Shown here in pieces: positions 20,452 to 29,022 of a DNA stretch of 64,000 nucleotides. The notes below the pieces were generated by a model, which had not been told where the DNA came from, did not search any database, and was given only the letters and a program-made list of their open reading frames with translations. Every line of letters begins with the position of its first letter. Position 1 is the stretch's first letter. This stretch comes from Paenibacillus sabuli (GTDB lineage: Bacteria; Bacillota; Bacilli; Paenibacillales; Paenibacillaceae), in NCBI RefSeq assembly GCF_014705605.1, contig NZ_JACXIZ010000014.1:157459-221458 (forward strand), read 5' to 3'. The position numbers and the translations under genes were made by a program.

Positions 20452-21852
20452 TTAGTAAGAGCTCATGACGATATCGCCGTCGGCATAGCTGAATTTGACG
20501 CGTTTCAGGCCTTCTTTGACAAATCGGGTATAGCGTCCAATGACAAGCTTGGTGCCGCCATAAATCGTATTCATTGCCTCGATTGACGCTCTGCTCGTCT
20601 CCTCCAACGTCCGCTCGATCTCCAGCACGCGCTCCTTCAACTCTCCTTGTTCCTCGGTCGCTTGACGCTTGGTAGCGGTCAGCTTAATGCGCATGGCCAG
20701 CTTTTCCGGCGTCAATTGCCCGGTCGAAGCGAGCTGGTTCAGCATCGACAGAGCTTTGTCAGTCTTATCGAGATTGTCGCCCAACTGCCTGAGCTCCTGC
20801 CGCAACCGCGTCAACTCGGTGCGCAACTCGGGCTTGACGCCGACCTCGATGGTCGTCGCCGTCGACATGGAGTTGCCGATTGTGCGCGCCACGACCTTTT
20901 CGCCCGCCTGAGTTAACCCGCCGACCAGCAAGCCTTTGGCGCCGGAGCAGAGCACGCTCCCGCCCGCTCTGACATTCGAATGCATAATGCTCTGCGATAC
21001 GATGACATCCTCACCGGCCAGCACGTTGCCTTCCTGAATGAAGGAGCTTTTTACATTTTTCCCCGCCTGAATTTGCCCTTTGCCGCCGGCCAGGATGCCG
21101 CCTGTAATTTCGATCGAGCCGTCGGTAAGCAGTTCCGCGCCTTCGACGCCCCCGATGATGCGAATATCGCCGACCGCCTTCACCCGGAAGCCATTGAGCA
21201 CATTGCCGCGAATGACCACATTGCCGACAAAATCGATATTACCGATGTGATAATCAACGTCGCCGTTCACCTCGTAGACGGGGAACACGTTGATTTTATC
21301 GCGGTTCGTCATCGACACCATGCCGTCAATTGCGGCGTACAACGTGTTTTGATCCGGACCTACGACGACATTTTTCCCGAGCTTGAAGCGCGCCTCTTTG
21401 CCGTCGTTGCCGGGCAGCACCTCGCCGGTAACGGCTTTGCCGGGACGACCGGCGGAGGCCGGCAATTTCTCGGCAATGAGCTGGCCCCGCCGTACGTTTC
21501 GCAGCTTGACCACTTCTTTATAATCGACCTTGCCGTCCTCCAGCTTTGCTGGCCGCAAATGCTGCTCGTCCATATCGTACAGACACCGGATCGAGCCGTC
21601 GGCGCCATGCAGGCACTGATCCCCGGTGGCGACGATATGCGATTTGCGCGATTGCGCCGCTGGATCGCGCGCAATGCAATCCAGCACTTCCCCGTCCAGC
21701 CCGTATACCACGCCTTGGTTTTTCAGCCATCCTTCCAGGTCCGCTCGCGTGAAGACGATCGAATCGTCGAATTGCTGAAAATACAACGTCGCAGACAGCT
21801 TGTCCTGAGACAGCTCAAGCGCGAGCACCTCGCTTAATGTCAGCACCGTCAT
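20452..21852 (-). CDS. FapA/DUF342 family protein
   Basis: 466 residues. N-terminal part (1-100) of unknown fold; then the FapA domain with KLPASAGRPGKAVTGEVLPG and a run of short beta repeats (GNVVIRGNVLNGFRVKAVGD, GSIEITGGILAG, then SSFIQEGNVLAGEDV) that suggests a right-handed beta-helix with polymer-like surface; last, a coiled coil from about 345 to 430. Vibrio FapA influences flagellation through polar targeting, but the role in Firmicutes is not established. The gene follows sigD by 17 bases, inside the motility operon. Confidence 0.85.
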   Translation of the reverse strand: MTVLTLSEVLALELSQDKLSATLYFQQFDDSIVFTRADLEGWLKNQGVVYGLDGEVLDCIARDPAAQSRKSHIVATGDQCLHGADGSIRCLYDMDEQHLRPAKLEDGKVDYKEVVKLRNVRRGQLIAEKLPASAGRPGKAVTGEVLPGNDGKEARFKLGKNVVVGPDQNTLYAAIDGMVSMTNRDKINVFPVYEVNGDVDYHIGNIDFVGNVVIRGNVLNGFRVKAVGDIRIIGGVEGAELLTDGSIEITGGILAGGKGQIQAGKNVKSSFIQEGNVLAGEDVIVSQSIMHSNVRAGGSVLCSGAKGLLVGGLTQAGEKVVARTIGNSMSTATTIEVGVKPELRTELTRLRQELRQLGDNLDKTDKALSMLNQLASTGQLTPEKLAMRIKLTATKRQATEEQGELKERVLEIERTLEETSRASIEAMNTIYGGTKLVIGRYTRFVKEGLKRVKFSYADGDIVMSSY

Positions 21853-21869
21853 GCTCCCCCCCCCTTATA

Positions 21870-22655
21870 CTACTGTTGCATCAGCTGACTGCGCTCATGC
21901 TCCAGTACGCCCCGCAGCCGCAAGATGGCCTTGGAATGGAGCTGCGATATGCGTGACGGCGACAGGGACATGACCTCCGCGATCTCGCTTAGGGACAACT
22001 CCTCGTAGTAGAACAACGAGACGACGATGCGCTCCTTTTCCGTCAGCCGTTCGATTCCCTTTACCAAAGATTCCTTAATATAGAACTCTTGTACCTTATG
22101 ATCCGGGTTTTTGGCTCTTTCGTCAATAAGCAATGCCTTGCGGGTTTCCGACTCTTCCTCACGGATCGGATCTTCCAAGGAACATACGGTCGTCACTGCA
22201 ATATCCTGCAGCATTTGACGAAATTCAGTCTCGCTAACCTCCAGATATGCGCTCATCTCCGCATCGCTTACATTGCGCAGGTACTGCTGCTCTAATACCT
22301 GATACGCCTCCTCGATCCGTTTCGCCTTTTCCCGGACCGAGCGCGGCACCCAGTCGCCTTGACGCAAGCCGTCGATCATCGCGCCGCGGATTCGCCAGGA
22401 GGCATAGGTTTCGAACTGCAAGCCCCGGCGGTAGTCGAATTTATCAATCGCGTCGATGAGACCCATCACGCCGTTGCTCGCAAGATCGTCCCGCGATACA
22501 TTGCGAGGCAGTCCGATTGCCATCCGATTCGTGACATAATCGACGAGCGGCAGATATTCCGAAATCAATTGTTTTTTGGCATCCCTGTCCCCGTCGGACT
22601 TCCATTTTTCCCACAGCTCCAAATGAGATAAACGCGGTGTTTTCGGTTCAATCAT
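21870..22655 (-). CDS. sigD: Flagellar/motility RNA polymerase sigma factor SigD
   Basis: 261-residue sigma-70 family factor of the FliA/SigD group. Region 2 contains DYVTNRMAIGLP and GLIDAIDKFDYRRGLQFETY, region 3 lies near 115-165 and region 4 has the HTH LSLSEIAEVMSLSPSRISQL. It directs RNA polymerase to late flagellar, chemotaxis and autolysin genes. Being near the 3' end of the fla/che operon, its level depends on full transcription of the operon, a known cause of bistable motility in B. subtilis. An ATG with GGAGGGTGAG precedes the gene. Confidence 0.97.
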   Translation of the reverse strand: MIEPKTPRLSHLELWEKWKSDGDRDAKKQLISEYLPLVDYVTNRMAIGLPRNVSRDDLASNGVMGLIDAIDKFDYRRGLQFETYASWRIRGAMIDGLRQGDWVPRSVREKAKRIEEAYQVLEQQYLRNVSDAEMSAYLEVSETEFRQMLQDIAVTTVCSLEDPIREEESETRKALLIDERAKNPDHKVQEFYIKESLVKGIERLTEKERIVVSLFYYEELSLSEIAEVMSLSPSRISQLHSKAILRLRGVLEHERSQLMQQ

Positions 22656-22789
22656 CTCGTCTCACCCTCCTGGACTTTCGAATCGAAGCACGTCCCTGTC
22701 AGCGGCTCGCGCAGGGCGCAAGCATTAGCTTCTCTCCAACGCAATTTCGGCTACTCTGGCACTTTTTCACCACGCTTAGGCACTCGCCG

Positions 22790-23251
22790 CTACTTTCTAT
22801 CGTTTTGCGCAGCCAGATGCCGCAGCGCTTCCGCCAGCTCCTCCGGCGATTTGTCCTGCGTGGAGACCAGCTTCGGCGGGGACAGCTTGCGGAAATCCTC
22901 GGTTTGGGCTGCTGGCCGCTGCGCTTCCCCCTTTTGGGGCTCCTGTGCGAGCGCGATCAGATCTTGCTCGTCATCCGGCGTCACGTGGTCGAAATGATGG
23001 CCCTTGCCGTCTTCCTCATCCTCCTCGCCAGACGGCGCTTGCGGCTCATGTTCCACAGCTGGCGCCGAGCGCGGGCCGACGAGCATATACAACGCGACCC
23101 GCAGCGCAAAAGCGAGGATAAAAAAGGCGGCAAAGCCGTAGCCGCTGCGCAGCAGCGCCAGCGACCAGCCGTTGGAATCGATCGAAGACAGCAGAATCAG
23201 GACGAAGCCAGCCAAGCCAAGCAGCAGGTTCCAACGGATTGAACCGACCAT
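22790..23251 (-). CDS. Two-TM protein of unknown function between cheD and sigD
   Basis: 153 residues. Two membrane segments close together (about 7-23 and 34-57) are followed by an acidic, flexible tail of about 90 residues. No known domain is recognised. AAAGGAG 9 bases upstream, overlapping the end of cheD, supports the ATG at 23251. A 134-base gap separates it from sigD, the largest inside this part of the operon. I see no promoter there that I would call. A membrane role in chemotaxis or motility is suggested by context only. Confidence 0.75.
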   Translation of the reverse strand: MVGSIRWNLLLGLAGFVLILLSSIDSNGWSLALLRSGYGFAAFFILAFALRVALYMLVGPRSAPAVEHEPQAPSGEEDEEDGKGHHFDHVTPDDEQDLIALAQEPQKGEAQRPAAQTEDFRKLSPPKLVSTQDKSPEELAEALRHLAAQNDRK

Positions 23252-23254
23252 GTG

Positions 23255-23749
23255 TTACAACTCCTTTATGCCGAACTGCACACTTCGAATCAGCAGCTTG
23301 CCTGTGCCGCTGTCCAATTCGATCGTGCGGCCGTGACTGCCGCCGGTATCCTCGCCGGCGATCGCAATAGTGTGAAGCTGCAAAATCCGCTTGCAGGATT
23401 CTACGTTACGCGGTCCGATGCGCATCGCGTCAGACTGGCTGGAGAAGGCAAACATCTGAGCGCCTCCGGCCAGCTTGGCCTCAAGCCGAAACTTGGTCGC
23501 TCCCGCAGCCACCAGCCTGTGAATCAGCTCCGGCACCGCCGTGTCGGCGTATTTGGCAATATTAAAGTTCGCATCTCTGGCAATTGAAGAGTCGGGCAGC
23601 ATCACATGCGCCATTCCCGCCAGCTTCGTCTTGCGGTCGTACAAGGTTACGCCGACGCACGAGCCGAGTCCGGTTGTTTTTAATAGCGCGCCGCCTTCCG
23701 CCACGTTCAGATCCGCCATTGCGACCTTGGTCACCGTCTGCCCCGTCAT
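23255..23749 (-). CDS. cheD: Chemoreceptor glutamine deamidase CheD
   Basis: 164-residue CheD, which deamidates receptor glutamines and binds CheC. The Cys/His/Thr active site is intact: Cys31 in GLGSCVGV, His48 in AGMAHVML and a Thr in the TTGLGSC region. The start overlaps the end of cheC by 4 bases, which fits their working as a CheC-CheD pair in adaptation. Family length is normal. Confidence 0.96.
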   Translation of the reverse strand: MTGQTVTKVAMADLNVAEGGALLKTTGLGSCVGVTLYDRKTKLAGMAHVMLPDSSIARDANFNIAKYADTAVPELIHRLVAAGATKFRLEAKLAGGAQMFAFSSQSDAMRIGPRNVESCKRILQLHTIAIAGEDTGGSHGRTIELDSGTGKLLIRSVQFGIKEL

Positions 23750-24363
23750 TCGAACGGCACTCCCAACGCGCGAAACAGCGGCTCAAGCGATTCCGGGTCC
23801 GGAATGAAGAAAAAGTGACCGCACATGGATTCGCCATTCTCCTGGAAGGTCGTCTCAATCAGCAGCGCGTCGTCGCCCATCTGCCCGAACTGCAGCAAGC
23901 CGCTCGTCAGCACGGCGCCGGCCATGTCGATCGTCATCGAAGGAACCGTCGGCATCATCGACAGCTTGGTAAAGTCGGCCAGCGAGCTCAGATACGAGCC
24001 CGCCAAAATGTTGCCGATCTCACTTAGCGCGGAACTCTCCAGCTCCGAAAAAAATCCGATTTGCACGACACGAATGCCAAGCAAGTGATGCAGCAGCTTG
24101 TTGGCCGAATCGGTGTCGATAATGATGAATAAATTGCCCGGCACATCGCCCTCTACCCGCAAAAACACAGCCACGACGACCTGCTCCGACCCGCCTACGC
24201 GATCGGCGATATCGTCGAAGCCGACCAGGCTCGCTTGCGGCACCGGCATGTCCACCGGCTTGTCAATCAGCTTGGCAAGCGCGGTCGCCGCATTCCCCGC
24301 GCCGATATTGCCGACTTCCTTGAGGACATCCATCTTGAATGCGGCTGATCGCTTGAACAGCAT
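23746..24363 (-). CDS. cheC: CheY-P phosphatase CheC
   Basis: 205-residue CheC with both pseudo-symmetric active sites: E16/N19 in EVGNIGAGNAATAL and E115/N118 in SALSEIGNILAG. CheC removes phosphate from CheY-P and is stimulated by CheD. The start at 24363 has only a weak ribosome binding site and follows cheW by 6 bases. An ATG ten codons later would cut close to the first active site helix, so I keep the longer form. Confidence 0.95.
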   Translation of the reverse strand: MLFKRSAAFKMDVLKEVGNIGAGNAATALAKLIDKPVDMPVPQASLVGFDDIADRVGGSEQVVVAVFLRVEGDVPGNLFIIIDTDSANKLLHHLLGIRVVQIGFFSELESSALSEIGNILAGSYLSSLADFTKLSMMPTVPSMTIDMAGAVLTSGLLQFGQMGDDALLIETTFQENGESMCGHFFFIPDPESLEPLFRALGVPFE

Positions 24364-24369
24364 CTTCCG

Positions 24370-24831
24370 TCAGGCCTCGAGCTGCTCGAGCTGGATGATT
24401 TCATCCTTGTTCAGCACCTCGGCCAGGTTCAGCATAATGAGCAGCCGGTTATTGCCAAGCTTGGCCACGCCGCGCAGGTACTTGGCCTTGATGCCGCCGA
24501 CCACTTCAGGCGGGGCGTCAATCGAATCGGTGTCGATGTCGATGACATCGTTGGCCGCGTCGACGATGAAGCCGACCTCCAGCTCGTTGACGGCGACGAT
24601 GATGATCCGCGAATTTTCCGTCGTCTCGGTGGACTCCAAATTAAAACGGCCGCGCAAATCGAGCACCGGCACGACCACGCCCCGCAGGTTGACGACGCCT
24701 TTGATAAAAGAAGGCGTTTTGGGGACCCGCGTAATCGGCATCATGCGCTCGATCGTCTGGACCTTGTCGACTTCAATGCCGTATTCCTCATCGGCTAACC
24801 CAAAAACGATGACCTTTAATTCTTCTCCCAC
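24370..24831 (-). CDS. cheW: Chemotaxis coupling protein CheW
   Basis: 153 residues, a single CheW domain linking chemoreceptors to the CheA kinase. It begins with EELKVIVFGLADEEYGIEVD and continues with the typical PSFIKGVVNLRGVVVPVLDL segment, which matches the CheW signature. The gene lies 12 bases after cheA and just before cheC, as in B. subtilis. Confidence 0.97.
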   Translation of the reverse strand: MGEELKVIVFGLADEEYGIEVDKVQTIERMMPITRVPKTPSFIKGVVNLRGVVVPVLDLRGRFNLESTETTENSRIIIVAVNELEVGFIVDAANDVIDIDTDSIDAPPEVVGGIKAKYLRGVAKLGNNRLLIMLNLAEVLNKDEIIQLEQLEA

Positions 24832-24843
24832 GTTGAACCCTCC

Positions 24844-26889
24844 TTATTTGATCAGTGCGTTCGGATCGATAATCAGTGCTACTTGGCCGTCTCCCAGTAT
24901 CGTGGCGCCGGAAATGGCCGGAGTGCCGCTCAGATAATCACCCAGCGGCTTCAGGACGATCTCGCTCTGCCCGATAAACTCGTCCACCATGATCGCCGCC
25001 CATTTGTCGCCTTTGCGAATGACGACAATTTCGGTCTCATCTTCCTTCTCCTCGTCAAAATCCGGGGATTCGAGAATCCGGCTGAGCGACAAGATCGGAA
25101 TAATGGCGTTGCGGAATTCAATCATGCGATTGCCGTGAATATGCCTGACCTGCTCGCGCTTGACGATCGCCGTCTCCACGATGGAGGTCAACGGAATGGC
25201 ATACTTCTCCGAACCGAGCTTGATCAGCATGGCCCAAATGATGGAAAGTGTGAGCGGCAGCTGAATTGAAAATTTGGTGCCGCGCCCAAGCTCGGAGGTA
25301 ACGCTGACATGACCGCCCAGCGACATGATCTTGGAACGGACGACGTCCAGACCGACGCCGCGCCCGGAAATGTCCGAAATCTTGTCCGCAGTGCTGAAAC
25401 CCGGCTCGAAGAGCAGCATATAGACTTCTTCGTCGCTCAGCGTTTGCGCCTTGCTTTGCTCGACGACGCCGTTGCGGATGGCGATGCCCAGCACCTTGTC
25501 GCGATCGATGCCGCGCCCGTCGTCCTCGATCTCGATGAACACGTGATTGCCGCTGTGGAAGGCTTGCAAACGCACCGTTCCGGTTTCCGGCTTGCCGGCC
25601 TCCGCCCTGCCCTCCAGCGATTCGATGCCGTGGTCGACCGAGTTGCGCAGCAGGTGCACGAGCGGATCGCCGATCTCATCGATGACGGTGCGGTCCAGCT
25701 CGGTGTCGGCTCCGCTGATGATCAAATCGATTTTTTTATTGAGCGATTTGGCAACGTCGCGAACCATTCTCGGGAAGCGATTGAATACCGATTCCACCGG
25801 CACCATGCGCAGCTTGAGCACGATGCTTTGCAGGTCCGCGCTGACTCTGGCCATATGCTCGACCGTCTCGGTGAGATCGTTGCGCTTGATCTCGCTGGCG
25901 AGCTGCTCGAGCCGCACGCGGTCGATCAGCATCTCGCTGAACAGATTCATCAGCATGTCGAGCCGTTCGATATCGACCCGGATCGTCCGCGTCACATTGC
26001 CAGCGGCGCCTCCTGCTGTGACCGGCGCGCTCGGACGCTCGGGCGCCTCCACGGCGGCGGCTTGCTGCGCTTGCGCCGCTTTCGGCTCTGAGGCCGCCTC
26101 GACGGTAGTGGGACGCGACAGCATGGCCAGCGATTCTTCGTCCAGCAGCGTGACCTGCGCGCCCTCGATTTCCGACACCTCTTCGATATGGGTTTTGAGC
26201 GTCTCGGCCTCGAGCTGCGAGATATAGAACACCGTGAATTTCTGGTCGAATTCCGCCTGCTCGAGATCTTGAACGGATGGGTCCGACTTGACCACCTCGC
26301 CGTTTCGCTCCAATATATCGAAAACCATATAGGCACGGGCGGCCTTCAGTACGCAGTCCTCGCGCAAGGTGACCTGAATATGAAAAACATGATGACCGCT
26401 GCTGATCGATTGCTTGAGTACCGAGGTCTGGAATTCGTCGAGCTTGAGGCCGGCTTCGCCTTCTGCTTGCTGTTGCGAAGCCCCCGCGGCGGGGGCCTCC
26501 GTTATGTATTCGCCGGCTACGATCGACTTCAGAGCGGCCACGATCGCGGACACGTCCGCTTGTCCGCTGCCGCCTGCCGTCACGTCCTGCACCATCGTCT
26601 CGAGCGCATCGAGTCCCTTGAACAGGGTGTCGAAGATGAAGCTGTCCATTGCAAGCTTGCCGTTGCGGACCAGATCGAGCACATTCTCCATTTCGTGCGT
26701 GAGCGAAGCCAGATCCTCGAAGCCCATGGACGCGGACATTCCCTTCAGCGTATGGGCCGAACGGAAGATGACCTGTACGATATCCAGATCACTCGGACTG
26801 CCCTCCAGCTTCAGCAGGTTTTCGTTGAGGGCTTGCAGATGGTCGTTGGATTCGTCAATAAACATTGACAAATACGCGTTCATATCCAT
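24844..26889 (-). CDS. cheA: Chemotaxis histidine kinase CheA
   Basis: 681 residues. Hpt/P1 domain with phospho-acceptor His46 (FRSAHTLKGMSASMGF), P2 response-regulator-binding domain (about 160-255), an Ala/Gln-rich linker, P3 dimerisation domain (about 305-365), ATPase domain with N-box LLRNSVDHGIE near 415 and G-boxes IEDDGRGID and ISGRGVGLDV, and a C-terminal CheW-like P5 domain. It phosphorylates CheY and CheB in response to receptor state. GGAGG lies 9 bases before the ATG. Confidence 0.97.
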   Translation of the reverse strand: MDMNAYLSMFIDESNDHLQALNENLLKLEGSPSDLDIVQVIFRSAHTLKGMSASMGFEDLASLTHEMENVLDLVRNGKLAMDSFIFDTLFKGLDALETMVQDVTAGGSGQADVSAIVAALKSIVAGEYITEAPAAGASQQQAEGEAGLKLDEFQTSVLKQSISSGHHVFHIQVTLREDCVLKAARAYMVFDILERNGEVVKSDPSVQDLEQAEFDQKFTVFYISQLEAETLKTHIEEVSEIEGAQVTLLDEESLAMLSRPTTVEAASEPKAAQAQQAAAVEAPERPSAPVTAGGAAGNVTRTIRVDIERLDMLMNLFSEMLIDRVRLEQLASEIKRNDLTETVEHMARVSADLQSIVLKLRMVPVESVFNRFPRMVRDVAKSLNKKIDLIISGADTELDRTVIDEIGDPLVHLLRNSVDHGIESLEGRAEAGKPETGTVRLQAFHSGNHVFIEIEDDGRGIDRDKVLGIAIRNGVVEQSKAQTLSDEEVYMLLFEPGFSTADKISDISGRGVGLDVVRSKIMSLGGHVSVTSELGRGTKFSIQLPLTLSIIWAMLIKLGSEKYAIPLTSIVETAIVKREQVRHIHGNRMIEFRNAIIPILSLSRILESPDFDEEKEDETEIVVIRKGDKWAAIMVDEFIGQSEIVLKPLGDYLSGTPAISGATILGDGQVALIIDPNALIK

Positions 26890-26922
26890 GCTCGTACACC
26901 TCCTATGTCAAATAGACGCCTG

Positions 26923-28128
26923 TCAACCTTCTCTTCCGGTCTGGACCGCACGCACCAGATATGCGGCGATTTCATGCACTGGCAGCACCGTGGTCGCGCC
27001 GCCGCGTTCGACGGCCGCGCGCGGCATGCCGTAGACGACGCAGCTCTGTTCGGCTTCGGCGATCGCCGTTGCGATCCCGCGCCTGGTGAGCGCGTGCAGC
27101 CCGGCCGAGCCGTCGCTTCCCATCCCGGTCATGACGACCGCATGCTGCCGGAGCCTCGTATGCGGGAGCAGTGATTCGAAGAGCACATCCACCGATGGCC
27201 GGTGGCCCCCGCGCGGAGCATCCTCCGTCAGACGAATCGCAAAGCCCTTGCTCTCCTGCGCGAGTGCCATATGGTAGCCGCCCGGCGCGATGTATACCGT
27301 GCCGGCCAAGACCGGCTCACCCTGCGAGGCTTCCACCACACGCAGCTTGCTGAAGCTGTCCAGGCGCTGCGCAAGCGAGCGCGTGAATTTCGGGGGCATG
27401 TGCTGAACGACCAGCACCGGTGCGGGAAAATGCGCCGGCAGCGAGGCGATAAGCTGATGCAGGGCCCGCGGACCTCCGGTGGACGTGCCCACCGCTACGA
27501 TATCCTCGAATATGCCGGACAGGCCCGCCTCCGCTGCTGCCGTATGCGCCTTCTCCTTGCGCGGCGGCACTGCGCCCGCCTGGGGCTTCGCAGGCTGCCG
27601 CTCTTTTTTTACTGGCAGCGGTGCAGGCGGTTTCTGCGCTTCCTTTGGCGGCGGCAGCGGCTTGCGCTCGGGCAGCGGCAGCGGCCTCCGGTAGATGGTA
27701 GGGTCCACCATACGCCAAGCTTGATGGCGATGACTGGTCTGGACCGCGATCAGCAGCTTTTCGTGCAGCAGCCGGCCGAGCTTTTCGACATGCGTTGCGC
27801 TGGTCGGCTTGCGAATAAAATCAAATGCGCCAAGCTGAAGCGCTTTGATGGTCTCCTTCGTGCCGTCTTCACTGATTCCCGCCAGCATGATGACCGGTGT
27901 CGGTTTCACGCGCATGATGCGCTTCAGCGCCTCCAGGCCGTTGAGCTCGGGCATTTCCAGATCCATCGTGATAACATCCGGCCGCCATTTGAGCAGCGCC
28001 TCTATGGCCTCCGCTCCGGTGGAGGCAGTTGCGACGACGCTGAACTTCGGGCTGCGAACGATCAGATCCGTAATAATTTTCCGCATAAAGGCGGAATCGT
28101 CCACCACGAGGACGCGATAAGGTGCCAC
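26923..28128 (-). CDS. cheB: Receptor methylesterase / response regulator CheB
   Basis: 401 residues. Receiver domain (1-125) with phospho-acceptor Asp56 in VITMDLEMP, a Pro/Lys-rich linker (about 145-195), then the methylesterase domain with catalytic Ser215 (GTSTGGP), His242 (VQHMPP) and Asp338 (GMGSDGSAG). It removes methyl groups from chemoreceptors after phosphorylation by CheA. Start is GTG with GAGGAGG upstream. One receiver motif reads MLAGISEDG rather than the common MLSS; I take it as natural variation. Confidence 0.96.
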   Translation of the reverse strand: MAPYRVLVVDDSAFMRKIITDLIVRSPKFSVVATASTGAEAIEALLKWRPDVITMDLEMPELNGLEALKRIMRVKPTPVIMLAGISEDGTKETIKALQLGAFDFIRKPTSATHVEKLGRLLHEKLLIAVQTSHRHQAWRMVDPTIYRRPLPLPERKPLPPPKEAQKPPAPLPVKKERQPAKPQAGAVPPRKEKAHTAAAEAGLSGIFEDIVAVGTSTGGPRALHQLIASLPAHFPAPVLVVQHMPPKFTRSLAQRLDSFSKLRVVEASQGEPVLAGTVYIAPGGYHMALAQESKGFAIRLTEDAPRGGHRPSVDVLFESLLPHTRLRQHAVVMTGMGSDGSAGLHALTRRGIATAIAEAEQSCVVYGMPRAAVERGGATTVLPVHEIAAYLVRAVQTGREG

Positions 28129-28155
28129 GATATATTCCTCCTCTACTGCCTCGTG

Positions 28156-29022
28156 CTAGCCTCGCCGCTTGAGCATCCGCTGGATGAACCCTCGAATACC
28201 GCCGGTGTTCGGTGCGTTTGCTGTACCGTTGTTCAAAAAACCTCGCGCGATCTCCGCCACGGCCTTTGAAGCGCCGCTTGCCGGGAAGGCAATGGAAAAG
28301 GGCGATTGCTTCTTAACCGCCCGCATTACATTGGCATCGTCGGGGATCGTGCCGAGCAGCGGAATATCCAGTTCCAGGAATTGTCTGGCCACCAAGGAAA
28401 TGCGGTCCGCAGTCTGTCTGCCCTCGCGCTCGTCCGTGGTGCGGTTGACGACCAGCTTGAAGGCAGCGTCTTGCTGCATCGAGCCAACCATTTTAATCAG
28501 AGCATAAGCATCGGTAATGGAGGTCGGCTCAGGCGTCGTGACGACAATCGTCTCCTGGGCCGCCGCAATGAAGCTGACAGTTTCTCGCGACAGTCCGGCC
28601 CCCGTATCGAACAGGATGATATCGTAGTGCCCCTGCAGCTTGACGATCTGGGCTTCGAAATAGTCAAGCTCCGTCTGGGGCAGATCGAGCAGATCGCGAA
28701 AACCCGAGCCGCCTGCAATAAAGTGAACATCCTCCGGGCCCTCCGAAATGATTTCCCAGACCGTTTTTTCGCGCTTCAGTAAATGATAGACGCTGTAGGC
28801 CGCCGAGCGTCCCATCAGCACATCAATGTTGGCCATGCCGATATCCGCATCGAAGATGAGCGTCTTCAGGCCGTTGCGGCGCAGGGCAAGCGCGAAGTTC
28901 AAGGTGAAATTCGATTTCCCGACCCCGCCCTTTCCGCTCGTCACCGTGACGATTCGCGTCTGTCGCGTGTCGTCGTGCTCTTGTTCCACCAGCTTGCGCA
29001 GCGTCTGCGCTTGATCAAGCAT
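28156..29022 (-). CDS. flhG: MinD-like flagellar number ATPase FlhG (YlxH)
   Basis: 288-residue ParA/MinD-type ATPase with deviant Walker A GKGGVGKS at 30-37, DADIGMANIDVLMG and LFDTGAGLS motifs. FlhG stimulates the FlhF GTPase through its N-terminal residues and controls flagellar number and position. The N-terminal activator helix (residues 1-20, rich in Gln/Arg/Glu) is present. It overlaps flhF by 8 bases. Confidence 0.96.
   Translation of the reverse strand: MLDQAQTLRKLVEQEHDDTRQTRIVTVTSGKGGVGKSNFTLNFALALRRNGLKTLIFDADIGMANIDVLMGRSAAYSVYHLLKREKTVWEIISEGPEDVHFIAGGSGFRDLLDLPQTELDYFEAQIVKLQGHYDIILFDTGAGLSRETVSFIAAAQETIVVTTPEPTSITDAYALIKMVGSMQQDAAFKLVVNRTTDEREGRQTADRISLVARQFLELDIPLLGTIPDDANVMRAVKKQSPFSIAFPASGASKAVAEIARGFLNNGTANAPNTGGIRGFIQRMLKRRG

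Noticed and set aside
22656..22789. Riboswitch between sigD and the two-TM gene
   Set aside because: Compared with remembered c-di-GMP and other riboswitch cores; no match seen.
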